A model generated the notes under the pieces. It did not search any database. It was not told the DNA's origin and was given only the letters and a program-made list of their open reading frames with translations. From Pelagerythrobacter marinus (GTDB lineage: Bacteria; Pseudomonadota; Alphaproteobacteria; Sphingomonadales; Sphingomonadaceae), in assembly GCF_009827515.1 (NCBI RefSeq), contig NZ_WTYO01000005.1:186001-250000 (forward strand): a stretch of DNA of 64,000 nt, read 5' to 3'. This document shows, piece after piece, positions 19,141 to 28,140 of this stretch. Both the position numbers and the translations under genes were made by a program. How positions within the stretch are numbered: position 1 is the stretch's first letter; each line of letters begins with the position of its first letter.

Positions 19141-21897
19141 CTAGAATTCGACGCGCGCGCCGACCATGATGATCCGTCCGAAGTGATTGTTCTCGTAGTT
19201 CCGACGCGTCGGATCGTCGGTCCAGCGGTAGCGGTACTGGTCGGTCAGGTTGTTCCCGTCCACCAGCAGCTCGATATTGTCGGTCAGCTTGTAGCGGATC
19301 GAGGCATCGAGGTTGAAGGTCGAACCGAAGCCTTCGAGGAAGTTGCCGTTGCCGCTGCCACCGGTGTTGTAGTCGCTGCGATAGGCACCCGAGACGCGGA
19401 CCGAGAAACGCCCGTTGTCGTAGTAGATCGTGCCATTGGCCGAGTACTTCGACACGCCCGGGAAGGTGATCTCGTAGATCTCGTCCTCAAATTCCTCGTC
19501 GCGGTTGCTGTCGACGTAGGTGACGTTGCCGAGGATACCGAAATCGCTGACGAAGTCTGCGCCGGTAAAGGCGGAGAAGGGCAGGTTCAGCCCCAGTTCC
19601 AGCCCCTTGATGACGGCCCCTTCGCCGTTGAGCGTGGTGCGCGATTCGAACAGGCGACCGGGATCGGTGCCATTGACCACGGCATCGTAGGCCGGCGTCC
19701 CCGAGGTGAGGAGCGAAGTCGGCAGGCCGCTCTGCGCATAGGTGATCTCGCGCGAGGCGCTGACCGGGAAGCTCTCGATGTCCTTCACGAAGCCCGCCAG
19801 CGACAGGATCGCGCCCGGGGCGAAGTACCATTCGAGCGAGAGGTCGTAGTTCCACGCCCGGTACGGCTCGATGAACGGATTGCCCGAGCTGATGCGGAAG
19901 TTGAACTCGTCCACCGAGCCGCCCGGCGTCAGCGAGCCGAGCGTGGGCCGCGTGATGACCTGCGCGATCGCACCGCGGACGATGAAGTTGTCCGCCGGGA
20001 AGATGTTCAGGTTCGCCGCCGGCAGGAAATCGTCGTAGCTGCGATCGACGTTGACGTACTGGCCCGAGACGAAGCCCTGCGAGGACTGGTCGGTATGGGC
20101 ATAGCGCACGCCGAAGTTGCCGGTCATCCGCACGCCCGGGTCGATCTCGAAGTCGGTCTGGAAGTAACCGCCGGTCACTTCCTCGCTCACGCCCCGCTCA
20201 TCGCCTTCGCGCGTCGCGGCCGGAATGTTGTAGAGATCGAGGAACGCGACCGCCGCGTCGAGATCGGGCACGATCCAGGCATTGGTGTTGCCCGCAGGCT
20301 GCCCGGCGTCGCCGAGTTCGAACAGCTCGGCCAGGTCGGGCGTGACAGGCGCACCGTAGGCCCCGGGCGCGCAATCGAAGGCCGAGCAATACTGGCTGTC
20401 GCGCCGCGCGCTCGTGGTGAAGAACTCGAACTTGCGATAGAACGGCCCGGCCGACAGCGTCAGGCCGTGAACCGGCTCGTACTCGAGATCGAGCGCGATG
20501 GTCTTGAACTTGTTCTCGACCCGGCTCGGCCGGTCGCGGAACTCCGCCAGCTGGAAGTTGCCCGGATCGGTCACGTCGGTGCCGAACGTCAGCCGGGGAA
20601 ACTTCATGTCGGAATAGTCGTAGCTGTAGTCGCCGTCGCGATCGTCGAAGATGATCGTGGTCTCGACGGGGATCGTCGCGTCCGACTTCGAGAAGCCGCC
20701 CGAAAGCGTGGCCGTGAAGTCGCCGAAACGCTGTTCGAACCGGCCGGAGACCTGGTAGAAATCGGTCTCGCTCTCGCGGTGGTAGCGTTCGTTGCGGATC
20801 CAGGCGTTCGACAGGTCGGCGCTGACGAGGTTGGGGCCGTCGATCGTGTAGTCGACGACGTCGATCTCGTCCTCGTTCGAACGCAGGAGCACTTCGCCCC
20901 AGTACTCGTCCCGGTCTTCCTTGAAGTTCGAGTAGAGCGCGTTGATCTCGATGTCGGTGCTGTCGGTCGGGCGGAACTGGACCGCCGCCGTGGCGCCGAG
21001 CCGCTCGCGCTCGTGATTGACGAGGCCGTAGCGCGGGATGCGCGGGTGGAAGGCTTCGCGCACTTCGACGCAGCCCGGGTCGGCCGGATTGGCCTCGCAA
21101 TCGACTCCGCCGACCGAACGGAACGTGGCGTTGTTGGCCCAGCGGACCGAGTTGTTGCCCAGCTCGGCCGTCTCGTACTTCGACCATGCGACCGAGGCCG
21201 ACACGCCGAAGGTCTCGTCCGCGTTGTTCCAGGCGGCAAGGCCGGCGAGGCGCGGCGAGATGTCGTCGTTGAGATCGTTATACCGCCCCTGGGCGGTGAC
21301 GACGAGCTTCGTGCCCGCGCCATAGGCCAGCGGGTTGCCGGTGCTCAGATCGATCACCGCGCCCAACGAACCCTCGTCCAGCTTGGCCGAGGCCGTCTTG
21401 TTGACGACGATCGAGTTGAACAGCTCGGAGGCGAACACGTTGAAATCGAACGCGCGGTCGCGGTTCGACGATGCGCCGTCGACCGATGTCGCGATCGTCT
21501 CCATCCCGTTCACCCGCACGCGGGTGAACTGTGCGCCAAGGCCGCGAACCGTGATCTGGCGCCCCTCGCCCGCGTCGCGTTCGATCGCGACGCCGGGGAT
21601 GCGCTGAAGCGATTCGGCGAGGTTGGTGTCGGGAAACTTCGCGATGTCTTCCGCGACGATGACGTCGACCTGGCCGACCGCCTCGCGCTTGGCGGCGACA
21701 GCCGCGTTCAGCGATTCGCGAAAACCGGAAACAACGATGACATTGCCTTCGTCGGCAACGTCGGCCACTGCCTCGTCACCGACTTCCTCGGCATCGAGCG
21801 TGCCGGCGTCCTGTGCGTGGAGCGCCTGCGGCAGAACGAGCGCGCCGCCGGCCAGCAGGGCCGCCTTCGTACGACGCGAAACGAGTGAGTACTTCAT
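19141..21897 (-). CDS. TonB-dependent receptor of the carbohydrate-uptake type
   Basis: A 918-residue outer-membrane receptor. It begins MKYSLVSRRTKAALLAGG with a signal ending ALHAQ. The plug domain carries VIVVSGFRESLNAAVAAKR, EDIAKFPDTNLAESLQRIPGV and GLGAQFTRVRVNGM; the rest is a 22-strand type beta-barrel ending in the outer-membrane Phe (GARVEF). The FRESL...FPDTNLAESL pattern is typical of receptors in polysaccharide utilization loci of sphingomonads, caulobacters and xanthomonads. It would import oligogalacturonides or arabino-oligosaccharides with TonB-ExbBD energy. The ATG at 21897 has a strong GGGAGGAG ribosome site. Operator B lies about 15 bp upstream of that site. It likely heads the receptor-esterase-GH43-TRAP operon. 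Confidence 0.95.
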   Translation of the reverse strand: MKYSLVSRRTKAALLAGGALVLPQALHAQDAGTLDAEEVGDEAVADVADEGNVIVVSGFRESLNAAVAAKREAVGQVDVIVAEDIAKFPDTNLAESLQRIPGVAIERDAGEGRQITVRGLGAQFTRVRVNGMETIATSVDGASSNRDRAFDFNVFASELFNSIVVNKTASAKLDEGSLGAVIDLSTGNPLAYGAGTKLVVTAQGRYNDLNDDISPRLAGLAAWNNADETFGVSASVAWSKYETAELGNNSVRWANNATFRSVGGVDCEANPADPGCVEVREAFHPRIPRYGLVNHERERLGATAAVQFRPTDSTDIEINALYSNFKEDRDEYWGEVLLRSNEDEIDVVDYTIDGPNLVSADLSNAWIRNERYHRESETDFYQVSGRFEQRFGDFTATLSGGFSKSDATIPVETTIIFDDRDGDYSYDYSDMKFPRLTFGTDVTDPGNFQLAEFRDRPSRVENKFKTIALDLEYEPVHGLTLSAGPFYRKFEFFTTSARRDSQYCSAFDCAPGAYGAPVTPDLAELFELGDAGQPAGNTNAWIVPDLDAAVAFLDLYNIPAATREGDERGVSEEVTGGYFQTDFEIDPGVRMTGNFGVRYAHTDQSSQGFVSGQYVNVDRSYDDFLPAANLNIFPADNFIVRGAIAQVITRPTLGSLTPGGSVDEFNFRISSGNPFIEPYRAWNYDLSLEWYFAPGAILSLAGFVKDIESFPVSASREITYAQSGLPTSLLTSGTPAYDAVVNGTDPGRLFESRTTLNGEGAVIKGLELGLNLPFSAFTGADFVSDFGILGNVTYVDSNRDEEFEDEIYEITFPGVSKYSANGTIYYDNGRFSVRVSGAYRSDYNTGGSGNGNFLEGFGSTFNLDASIRYKLTDNIELLVDGNNLTDQYRYRWTDDPTRRNYENNHFGRIIMVGARVEF

Positions 21898-21911
21898 AAC
21901 TCCTCCCAAAA

Positions 21912-21925
21912 TGGCACCGGTGTCT
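21912..21925. promoter_or_regulatory. LacI-type operator, copy B (receptor promoter)
   Basis: TGGCACCGGTGTCT has the ACCGGT core and one GTGTC half-site; the other half is degenerate. It ends next to the ribosome site of the TonB-dependent receptor, so a bound repressor would block transcription start or elongation. Confidence 0.6.
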
Positions 21926-22000
21926 TTTTGGGGTGAGCTTGCGGGCGCCTCAGCGCCACACCCATCCGACATCCGATCATTCCCAACTCCGGCCTTTTTT

Positions 22001-22014
22001 GGTAACCGGTGTCA
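22001..22014. promoter_or_regulatory. LacI-type operator, copy C (receptor/pectate lyase divergent gap)
   Basis: GGTAACCGGTGTCA lies 55 bp before the pectate lyase ATG and about 100 bp before the receptor ATG. It is about 87 bp from copy B, close to eight helical turns, so looping between the two sites is possible. Confidence 0.72.
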
Positions 22015-22069
22015 TTCTTCATTGCCTAAGCGGGCCAGCCTTGTCAAGTTAAGTCGGAGAGGAGATGTC

Positions 22070-23416
22070 ATGAAATCGAAAATTGCAACCCGCCTGGTCG
22101 CTCTTGCCGGGGCCTTCGGCCTGCTTCTTGCCGCCCCTGCCCAGGCCGCTCCGCCCGACCCGACCGAGGGCGGCAAGGGCGGCCGCATCATCCGGGTGAC
22201 CACCCTCGCCAAGGACGGGCCCGGCAGCCTGGCCGAAGCGCTCGCCGCCAAGGGGCCGCGAATCATCGTGTTCGAAGTGGGCGGCGCGATCGACCTCGAT
22301 CGCTCCACGCTGCGGATCAGCGAACCTTATGTCACCATTGCCGGGCAGACGGCCCCCTCCCCCGGCGTCACGCTGCTGCGCGGCGGGATCGACGTGAAGA
22401 CGCACGATGTGAAGATCAGCCACTTGCGGGTTCTGACCGGCGCGGCCGGCCAGGCCAAGCGGAGCGGATGGGAAACCGATGCCTTCTCCACGGCCGGGGC
22501 GGCGAACGTCCTGGTGGAGAACAACACGTTCATGTGGGCGATCGACGAGAACATGTCGGCCAGCGGGCCGCGCTTCACCGGCGATACGATCGAGGAATGG
22601 CGCAAGGGCACGAGCCACAACGTGACCTTCCGCCTCAACCTCGCGGCCGAGGGGCTTGCCGATTCGAGCCATCCGAAGGGCGAGCATTCGAAAGGCTCGC
22701 TGATCCACGACAACGCCACCGGCATCGTCTTCGACCGCAATATCTGGGCGCACAATGTCGAACGCTCGCCCCTGGTGAAAGGCGGCGCGCAGGTCGCGCT
22801 GGTCAACAACCTGATCTACAATCCGCAGCTGCGCGCCGTGCACTACAACCTGATGGACCTCGAATGGGCCGGCCAGCCCCACGTCACGGGGGAGATCACC
22901 GCGGTCGGCAATGTCATGCGCGGGGGCAACGACACGGATGAAGGCCTGCCCTTCCTCATGCTCGGCGGCGTGGGCGACCTCGCCTATTACGGCCGCGACA
23001 ACGTGGCGGTCGATCGCCACGGCAACGCGCTGCCCGAGTTCGGACGCTACGGCCACACCCGGGCGCGCCTGATTCGCGCAGACGCCCCGCTGGCCGATCT
23101 TTCCGGGTTCGATGTCCTTCCCTCGCAGGACGTGGAGACCACGTTGCTCGCCACCGCCGGTGCGCGCCCCTGGGACCGGGGCGAGGAGGAAATCCGCGTG
23201 CTCTTCTACATCGCCGAAGGACGCGGGGAGATCATCGATTCGGAAGACGAGGTCGGCGGCTATCCCGAGATTGCCGAGACTCGCGCCCCCTTCCGCGAGG
23301 CCGAGTGGAACCTCGACACGATGACGCCGCTCAGCGGCCGCTATCCCGGCCAGAAGGCCGGGGCGCAGGAGCACCTGTCGCCTCGCGACCGCGAAATGCG
23401 TGGGGGCGCGCGGTGA
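22070..23416 (+). CDS. Secreted pectate lyase-like protein (PL1 type parallel beta-helix)
   Basis: A 448-residue protein with a clear signal peptide (MKSKIATRLVALAGAFGLLL, cleavage after AQA). The mature protein has the polysaccharide lyase 1 layout: GSLAEALAAKGPRIIVFEVGGAIDL, then YVTIAGQTAPSPGVTLLRGGID and repeated short parallel strands such as ANVLVENNTFMWAIDENMS and GIVFDRNIWAHN. Enzymes of this fold cleave polygalacturonate by beta-elimination, giving a 4,5-unsaturated galacturonate at the new end. The ATG at 22070 follows a strong GGAGAGGAG site. The stop overlaps the GTG of the cupin gene. Family assignment is good; the exact substrate (pectate versus rhamnogalacturonan) is inferred from the locus. 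Confidence 0.88.
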   Translation: MKSKIATRLVALAGAFGLLLAAPAQAAPPDPTEGGKGGRIIRVTTLAKDGPGSLAEALAAKGPRIIVFEVGGAIDLDRSTLRISEPYVTIAGQTAPSPGVTLLRGGIDVKTHDVKISHLRVLTGAAGQAKRSGWETDAFSTAGAANVLVENNTFMWAIDENMSASGPRFTGDTIEEWRKGTSHNVTFRLNLAAEGLADSSHPKGEHSKGSLIHDNATGIVFDRNIWAHNVERSPLVKGGAQVALVNNLIYNPQLRAVHYNLMDLEWAGQPHVTGEITAVGNVMRGGNDTDEGLPFLMLGGVGDLAYYGRDNVAVDRHGNALPEFGRYGHTRARLIRADAPLADLSGFDVLPSQDVETTLLATAGARPWDRGEEEIRVLFYIAEGRGEIIDSEDEVGGYPEIAETRAPFREAEWNLDTMTPLSGRYPGQKAGAQEHLSPRDREMRGGAR

Positions 23417-23850
23417 GGCGCGGCTGGGCCCTGGCCGCGGCGTTGACCCTCCCGGCCTGCGTGGCGGCATCCGGGGCGGGCCCCGCCGCGGCCCCGCCGA
23501 TGGTGGTCGTTTCCGAAAGTGACGTGATGGTGCGCGAGGCGCCGCCGCATGGCGCGATCGGAATGTCCACCGCCTATCGCATCAGCGACGCGGCCCCGCA
23601 GCCGCGCACGATGGAGTTCCGCCGCCGCGTCCTCGACCCGGGTGCGGCGGTCGGCGAGCATCCGATCGCGCACGACGAAGTCTACTACGTCACCGCCGGC
23701 CGCGGCGTCGTGATCTCGGATGGGGAGGAGGCGGAATTGCGCCCCGGCATGGCGGCGTACCTCTACGAAGGGGCCGTCGTCGGCATCCGGCAGGTCGGCG
23801 ACGAACCGCTGTCGATCATCATCGCCTATCCCGTGGCGCCGCGCGACTAG
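23413..23850 (+). CDS. Exported lipoprotein cupin, possible periplasmic KdgF-like protein
   Basis: A 145-residue small cupin. The start is GTG 23413, overlapping the pectate lyase stop by 4 bases. The first 17 residues form a signal ending in a lipobox-like LTLPAC, suggesting attachment to a membrane. The cupin core is at about residues 55-140: DPGAAVGEHPIAHDEVYYVTAGRG contains the His...His...Glu metal-ligand pattern, and LRPGMAAYLYEGAVVGI is the second motif. Single-domain cupins in pectin loci include KdgF, which opens 4,5-unsaturated galacturonate to its linear ketone. Known KdgF is usually cytosolic, so a lipoprotein form coupled to the lyase is unusual. Other cupin functions are possible. 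Confidence 0.75.
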   Translation: MRRGWALAAALTLPACVAASGAGPAAAPPMVVVSESDVMVREAPPHGAIGMSTAYRISDAAPQPRTMEFRRRVLDPGAAVGEHPIAHDEVYYVTAGRGVVISDGEEAELRPGMAAYLYEGAVVGIRQVGDEPLSIIIAYPVAPRD

Positions 23851-23881
23851 CCGCGGTGCCACCGGCACAGCGCCCGCCGGC

Positions 23882-25450
23882 TCAGCTCCCGGGCTGGATA
23901 TAGGGAGCCGTCGCCCAGAGCTCGCGCTCCCAGCGGCGCGGATCGGCGACCATCGCCGTGGACCCGTCGCCGATCACCAGCGTGGCGCGCTCGGGCAGGC
24001 GGTAGGCATCCCAGTGCGCCAGGCCCGGCCGCCCCGTCCGCGCAAGGCCGGTGAACGCCGCGATCATCGCCGCGCTCGTCTCGGCCGCGCCGCCCCCCGT
24101 GCCCGAATAGCTGCCGGGCGCGTCCAGCGTCCCGAAGACATAGGGAATGTCGTCGGTATGAGCCGCCCCGCGCAGCGGATCGACCGGTGACGGCCGATCG
24201 AGCTGGTAAACCCAGGTCGCCTGCGCGCCGGCGCGGGCGCGGGCGCGGGCGTCGGCCTCTATCACCTGGCCCGGCCAGCTCCGGCCCGCGGTCGTGGCGG
24301 CATAGAACAGGCGCGCGGGCGACCAGTCCGGGTAGCGCGCGCGATACCGGGCGACGACCCAGCGCGGGTCGAGGTCGATACGGATCTGGGGTGCCAGCCG
24401 TTCGGCGATGTTCGACCAGTCGAGGCCGGTGAGCACCGGGCCGCGCGGGTCGATGAACGCCCGTGTCTCGTCGCGCGTGTTGCCGAGGATCATCGGCACG
24501 TGCAGCGACCGGGGGGCTGCGTCGGGCCAGAAGGGGTGGCGCGGCAGGTTGGTCATGTCGAGCACCGGCCCGAAATAGACCCGGCCGCCCAGGATCGGAT
24601 CGCGCGCCGCGAGGCCTTCCACCAGCCGTTCCGCCGGCAGGGAAAGCAGTGTCTCCATGTCCCCTTCGCGCACGCCGATCTCGCCCAGGAACGCGCGCGT
24701 GCGCTCCCGCGCATTGGCAGGGCCGCTGGCCGTTACCTGCTGGCCGCTCATCGTCGCGGCTGCATGGAAAAGGCCGTCGGCGGCGGGCATGGCCATGAGG
24801 GTCGCGATCTTGGCGCCGCCACCCGACTGCCCGAATGCCATGACCCGCGCGGGATCGCCCCCGAACGCATCGATATTCGCGCGCACCCATTCGAGCGCCT
24901 GGACCAGGTCGAGCTGGCCCAGGTTGCCGCTGTCGGCGAACCGGTCGCCCCAGGGCGAGAACCAGCCGTAACCGAACACGTTCAGCCGCTGGTTCACCGT
25001 CACGACGACGACATCGCCTTGTTCGGCCAGGCGGTGCCCGTGGGTCAGCGGGTCGGTGACTGTTCCCGAGGTATAGGCCCCACCGTGGAAATAGACCATG
25101 ACCGGCCGCCGCGCGCGCGGGTTCGCGTCGGGCGTCCAGACGTTGAGGAACAGGCAATCCTCGCTCTGGGAATGATCCTGCAGCCCCAGTTGCGGGGCGA
25201 TCGGGCCGAACCCGGTGGCATCGACCGGGCCGGTCGGCGCGGGCACCGGCCGGGGTGCCGCGAAGCGGCTGGCACGCGCATACCGGATGCCGAGGAAAGC
25301 CGCGACGGTGCCCGTGCGCAGTCCGCGATAGGGCCCGGCCTGCGGGCGCGCGGGCGAACGCGCGGCCCAGGCCGGCGCGGCCGCGGCACCGGCTCCCGCC
25401 GCCATGCCCGCGACGACGAACGCGCGCCGGTCGATCCTAGCGCCGGACAT
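23882..25450 (-). CDS. Secreted type B carboxylesterase
   Basis: A 522-residue carboxylesterase/lipase family enzyme with a Tat-like signal (RIDRRAFVVAGMAAGAGAAAA). Family signatures are EDCLFLNVWTP near residue 97, VMVYFHGGAYTSGT (oxyanion hole), the nucleophile elbow FGQSGGGAK (Ser209) and HTDDIPYVFG with the likely catalytic His. It hydrolyses carboxylic esters; in this locus demethylation of pectin or cleavage of feruloyl esters is plausible but not shown. The ATG at 25450 lies inside the end of kdgK (14-bp overlap), indicating coupling as the last gene of the rpiB-kduD-kdgK-esterase operon. A short GGGCGC-rich run encodes ADARARARAGA around residues 408-418. Confidence 0.9.
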   Translation of the reverse strand: MSGARIDRRAFVVAGMAAGAGAAAAPAWAARSPARPQAGPYRGLRTGTVAAFLGIRYARASRFAAPRPVPAPTGPVDATGFGPIAPQLGLQDHSQSEDCLFLNVWTPDANPRARRPVMVYFHGGAYTSGTVTDPLTHGHRLAEQGDVVVVTVNQRLNVFGYGWFSPWGDRFADSGNLGQLDLVQALEWVRANIDAFGGDPARVMAFGQSGGGAKIATLMAMPAADGLFHAAATMSGQQVTASGPANARERTRAFLGEIGVREGDMETLLSLPAERLVEGLAARDPILGGRVYFGPVLDMTNLPRHPFWPDAAPRSLHVPMILGNTRDETRAFIDPRGPVLTGLDWSNIAERLAPQIRIDLDPRWVVARYRARYPDWSPARLFYAATTAGRSWPGQVIEADARARARAGAQATWVYQLDRPSPVDPLRGAAHTDDIPYVFGTLDAPGSYSGTGGGAAETSAAMIAAFTGLARTGRPGLAHWDAYRLPERATLVIGDGSTAMVADPRRWERELWATAPYIQPGS

Positions 25451-26459
25451 CGCCGCCGCCGGCATCGAAGGCATCGAGTTCTGTCCGGGTGGCGAGGATC
25501 ATGTCGCCGGTGAAGCCATGCTTCATCACCGCCATCGCGAGCGCCGACCTGGCCATGTCCTGCGCCGTGGCCCCGTCCAGATAACGCAGGATGAGGCCGG
25601 CGGCGAAGGCGTCGCCCGTTCCGATGCGATCGATCACGCCCTCGATCCGCACCTCTTCGGTCTGCCAGTGATCGTGGCGCCGGTCGACCCGGGCCGCGAG
25701 CCGGTGGACCTGCCCCGTTTCGACATGGCGCGCGGTCGAGGCGATCAGCTCCAGCGAAGGGAACGCGGCAAAGGCCGCTTCGGCCGCCTCGCGCCGCCGG
25801 TCGGGCCCTTCGCCGGAAAAGGTTTCTCCGAGCAGCAGCGAAATGTCCCGGTGGTTCCCGATCAGCACCCGCGCCGCGCCCACCATTTCGCGCAGGATCT
25901 CGCGCGGGTTCGAATCCCACGCCTCCCACAAGTTGGCGCGATAGTTGCCGTCGAAACAGATCGGCACGCCCGCCGCGCGGGCCGCGGCCTGGGCCGCCCG
26001 GGCAAGCTCGACCCCGCGGGGGCCGAGAGCAGGGGTGATGCCGGACATGTGCAGCAGGCCGGCGCCGCCAAGGGCACCGGCGAAATCGAGGTCGTCCGGC
26101 CGCGCTTCGGCAAAGGCGCTGCCGCCGCGGTCGTACGTCACCCGGCCGGCCACCGGCCCGGCGGGCGGTTCGAGGAAATAGAGGCCCATGCGGCCGGGGC
26201 CGGTCGCCATCGCCGCGATGTCCACCCCGGCCGCCGCCAGGGTGGACCGTGCCATCCGGCCGAGCGGATTGTCGGGCACGACCGTGAGCATTCGCGCTGC
26301 CTGGCCGAGGCTGGCCAGCGCCGCGGCGACATTGGCTTCGGCCCCGCCGACCGCCACGTCGAGCGCGTTCGCGCGCGCCAGCGGCAATCCGGCCGGCGGC
26401 GACAGGCGGACGAGCATTTCGCCGAAACAGACGACCGGTGCCGTCACAGGCCCGCTCAC
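25437..26459 (-). CDS. kdgK: 2-dehydro-3-deoxygluconate kinase
   Basis: A 340-residue PfkB-family sugar kinase. It begins VSGPVTAPVVCFGEMLVRLSP; VGGAEANVAAALASLG is the PfkB substrate signature, and IDRIGTGDAFAAGLILRYL holds the anion hole and catalytic Asp. It phosphorylates 2-keto-3-deoxygluconate, the common product of the UxaA and KduD branches, to KDPG for cleavage by an aldolase that is not in this window. The GTG at 26459 overlaps the kduD stop (GTGA); a second GTG four codons later is possible. Confidence 0.92.
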   Translation of the reverse strand: MSGPVTAPVVCFGEMLVRLSPPAGLPLARANALDVAVGGAEANVAAALASLGQAARMLTVVPDNPLGRMARSTLAAAGVDIAAMATGPGRMGLYFLEPPAGPVAGRVTYDRGGSAFAEARPDDLDFAGALGGAGLLHMSGITPALGPRGVELARAAQAAARAAGVPICFDGNYRANLWEAWDSNPREILREMVGAARVLIGNHRDISLLLGETFSGEGPDRRREAAEAAFAAFPSLELIASTARHVETGQVHRLAARVDRRHDHWQTEEVRIEGVIDRIGTGDAFAAGLILRYLDGATAQDMARSALAMAVMKHGFTGDMILATRTELDAFDAGGGDVRR

Positions 26460-27229
26460 CGTGCCAGCCAGCCGCCGTCCACCGCGAGGATATGGCCCTG
26501 GACATAGTCCGCGGCGCGGCTGGCGAGGAAGACCGCGGCGCCGCCGATATCCGCCGGATCGCCCCAGCGCTGCTCGGGAATGCGTTCCAGGATCTGGCGA
26601 TTGCGCGTCTCGTCGGCCTGCAATGCGGCGGTGTTGTTGGTCGCGATATAGCCGGGCGCGATCGCATTGACGTTGATGCCCAGCGGCGCCCATTCGTTGG
26701 CCAGCAGCTTGGTCAGCCCGCCGACGCCCGACTTGCTGGCGGTATAGCTGGGGACCCGGATGCCGCCCTGGAACGTCAGCATCGAGGCGATGTTGACGAT
26801 CTTGCCGCGCGCGCCCTCCTGCGCAGCCCACTGCGTCATGTGCCGCGCGGCCGCCTGGCAGAGGAAGAACAGCGACTTCAGGTTCGTGTCCATGACCGCG
26901 TCCCAGTCCTCTTCGGAGAACTGCAGCGCGTCTTCCCGGCGGATGATCCCTGCGTTGTTGACCAGGATGTCGAGCCGGCCGAGCTTGTCGACCACGGTAT
27001 CGACGACATCGGCCACCGGTTCGATCGACGACAGGTCGGCCGAAACCAGCTCGCACCGGCGGCCGAGCGCGCGGACCTTTTCCGCGGTCTCGTCGGCCCG
27101 GCTGCGGCCGACGGCAGCGATATCGGCGCCCGCCTCCGCCAGGGCCAGGGCAATGCCCTGGCCGATGCCGGTATTGGCGCCCGTCACGACGGCGGTGCGC
27201 CCCGTGAGATCGAAGGGGTTGGCTCCCAT
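26456..27229 (-). CDS. kduD: 2-deoxy-D-gluconate 3-dehydrogenase / 2,5-diketo-3-deoxygluconate reductase
   Basis: A 257-residue short-chain dehydrogenase matching KduD. It starts MGANPFDLTGRTAVVTGANTG, with Rossmann glycine motif TGANTGIGQG, NNAG motif ILVNNAGIIRRED, catalytic Ser in IVNIASMLTFQGG and YxxxK in SYTASKSG, plus the family end ADYVQGHILAVDGGW. It reduces 2,5-diketo-3-deoxygluconate from the unsaturated-uronate branch to 2-keto-3-deoxygluconate. The ATG at 27229 has a GGGAGAG ribosome site. It lies between the RpiB-family isomerase gene and kdgK, which gives the complete order isomerase, reductase, kinase. Confidence 0.93.
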   Translation of the reverse strand: MGANPFDLTGRTAVVTGANTGIGQGIALALAEAGADIAAVGRSRADETAEKVRALGRRCELVSADLSSIEPVADVVDTVVDKLGRLDILVNNAGIIRREDALQFSEEDWDAVMDTNLKSLFFLCQAAARHMTQWAAQEGARGKIVNIASMLTFQGGIRVPSYTASKSGVGGLTKLLANEWAPLGINVNAIAPGYIATNNTAALQADETRNRQILERIPEQRWGDPADIGGAAVFLASRAADYVQGHILAVDGGWLAR

Positions 27230-27353
27230 AACTCTCCCTTTCCTAGCAGCGTCCGGCGGCCACGCCATCCCGCGCGGCGGCCGGCCCGGGCTCCGGCGGT
27301 TCGACCTGTTGGCCCGGATCGTGCGATTCCCGAAGGGCCCGCGGCCCGAAACG

Positions 27354-27986
27354 TCAAAGGTTGCGCAGGTAGTCGCTGATCGCCTCGTCCTGCGAATTGG
27401 CGTAGAAATACTCCGCGAACCGCTCGCCCGCGATCGCCGCGCGCAGCAGGTCCTGATCGACGTTCTTCAGCACGGTCAGCATGTCGTGGCACGACGCGTC
27501 CTTCAGATCGGACAGGATGCCGCGGTTCTTGCGCATGACCTCGGCCCGTTCGCGCGGGTAGCCGGCGCCGGCCTCGTTCTCGAACAGCTTGCGATAGCAG
27601 TCCTGCAGGTTCAGTTCGGCCGCCCAGCCAAAGCCCTTGGCATAGGGCATCGAGATCGCGTTGCCGGCGTTGATCTGGTTGAACAGGAAGGCGTCGGTCG
27701 GGTCGATCACCAGCCCGCAGAAGACGCCCGGCATCGAATTGCACGCCAGCATCGAGCCCATGCCCGTGCCGCAGCCGGTGACCACGAAATCGGCCGCCTT
27801 CGAATTGAGCAGGATGCCGGCCAGCAGGCCGTTCATCACGTAAGTCAGCGAGGCCGAATCCTCCGCCGTGTACATCCCGTAGTTGAAGACCTCGTGCCCG
27901 AACGGTTCGGCAACGGTCGTCAGCGCCTCGTGGATGATGCCGTTCTTGGCGGCCTGGCTATTCTCGGTGATCAGAGCGATCTTCAT
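27354..27986 (-). CDS. RpiB/LacA/LacB-family isomerase, likely DhuI-type replacement for KduI
   Basis: A 210-residue protein of the RpiB family: MKIALITENSQAAKNGIIHEAL at the N-terminus, FNYGMYTAEDSA, and the sugar-binding loop DFVVTGCGTGMGSMLACNSMPGV (about residues 67-89), followed by FLFNQINAGNAISMPYAKGFG. It is longer than ribose-5-phosphate isomerase B. Its place directly before kduD and kdgK, with no kduI in the locus, fits the DhuI type described for unsaturated uronate metabolism, which isomerises 4-deoxy-5-keto-uronate to 2,5-diketo-3-deoxygluconate. That role is inferred from family and context. It has a GGGAGAA ribosome site before ATG 27986 and operator D 95 bp upstream. Confidence 0.83.
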   Translation of the reverse strand: MKIALITENSQAAKNGIIHEALTTVAEPFGHEVFNYGMYTAEDSASLTYVMNGLLAGILLNSKAADFVVTGCGTGMGSMLACNSMPGVFCGLVIDPTDAFLFNQINAGNAISMPYAKGFGWAAELNLQDCYRKLFENEAGAGYPRERAEVMRKNRGILSDLKDASCHDMLTVLKNVDQDLLRAAIAGERFAEYFYANSQDEAISDYLRNL

Positions 27987-28080
27987 GGGTTCTCCCTGCC
28001 CGCGGTCGGGCTCCTGGTGCGAAATCTTCCGGTGTCCGGCCTCTTGCGTCGAAGTCGAGCCGAACGCTCGAGTCGACTTA

Positions 28081-28094
28081 GGAAACCGGTGTCA
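28081..28094. promoter_or_regulatory. LacI-type operator, copy D (isomerase-kduD-kdgK operon)
   Basis: GGAAACCGGTGTCA lies between the end of lacI and the RpiB-family gene. On the minus strand it reads TTGACACCGGTTTCC, so a -35-like TTGACA overlaps the site, which suits repression of the operon reading toward kduD. It is followed by an A/T run. Confidence 0.78.
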
Positions 28095-28140
28095 AAAAAG
28101 GCTTCTACCCGCAAAGCGGGGGTGATTTCAACCGGGCCGA

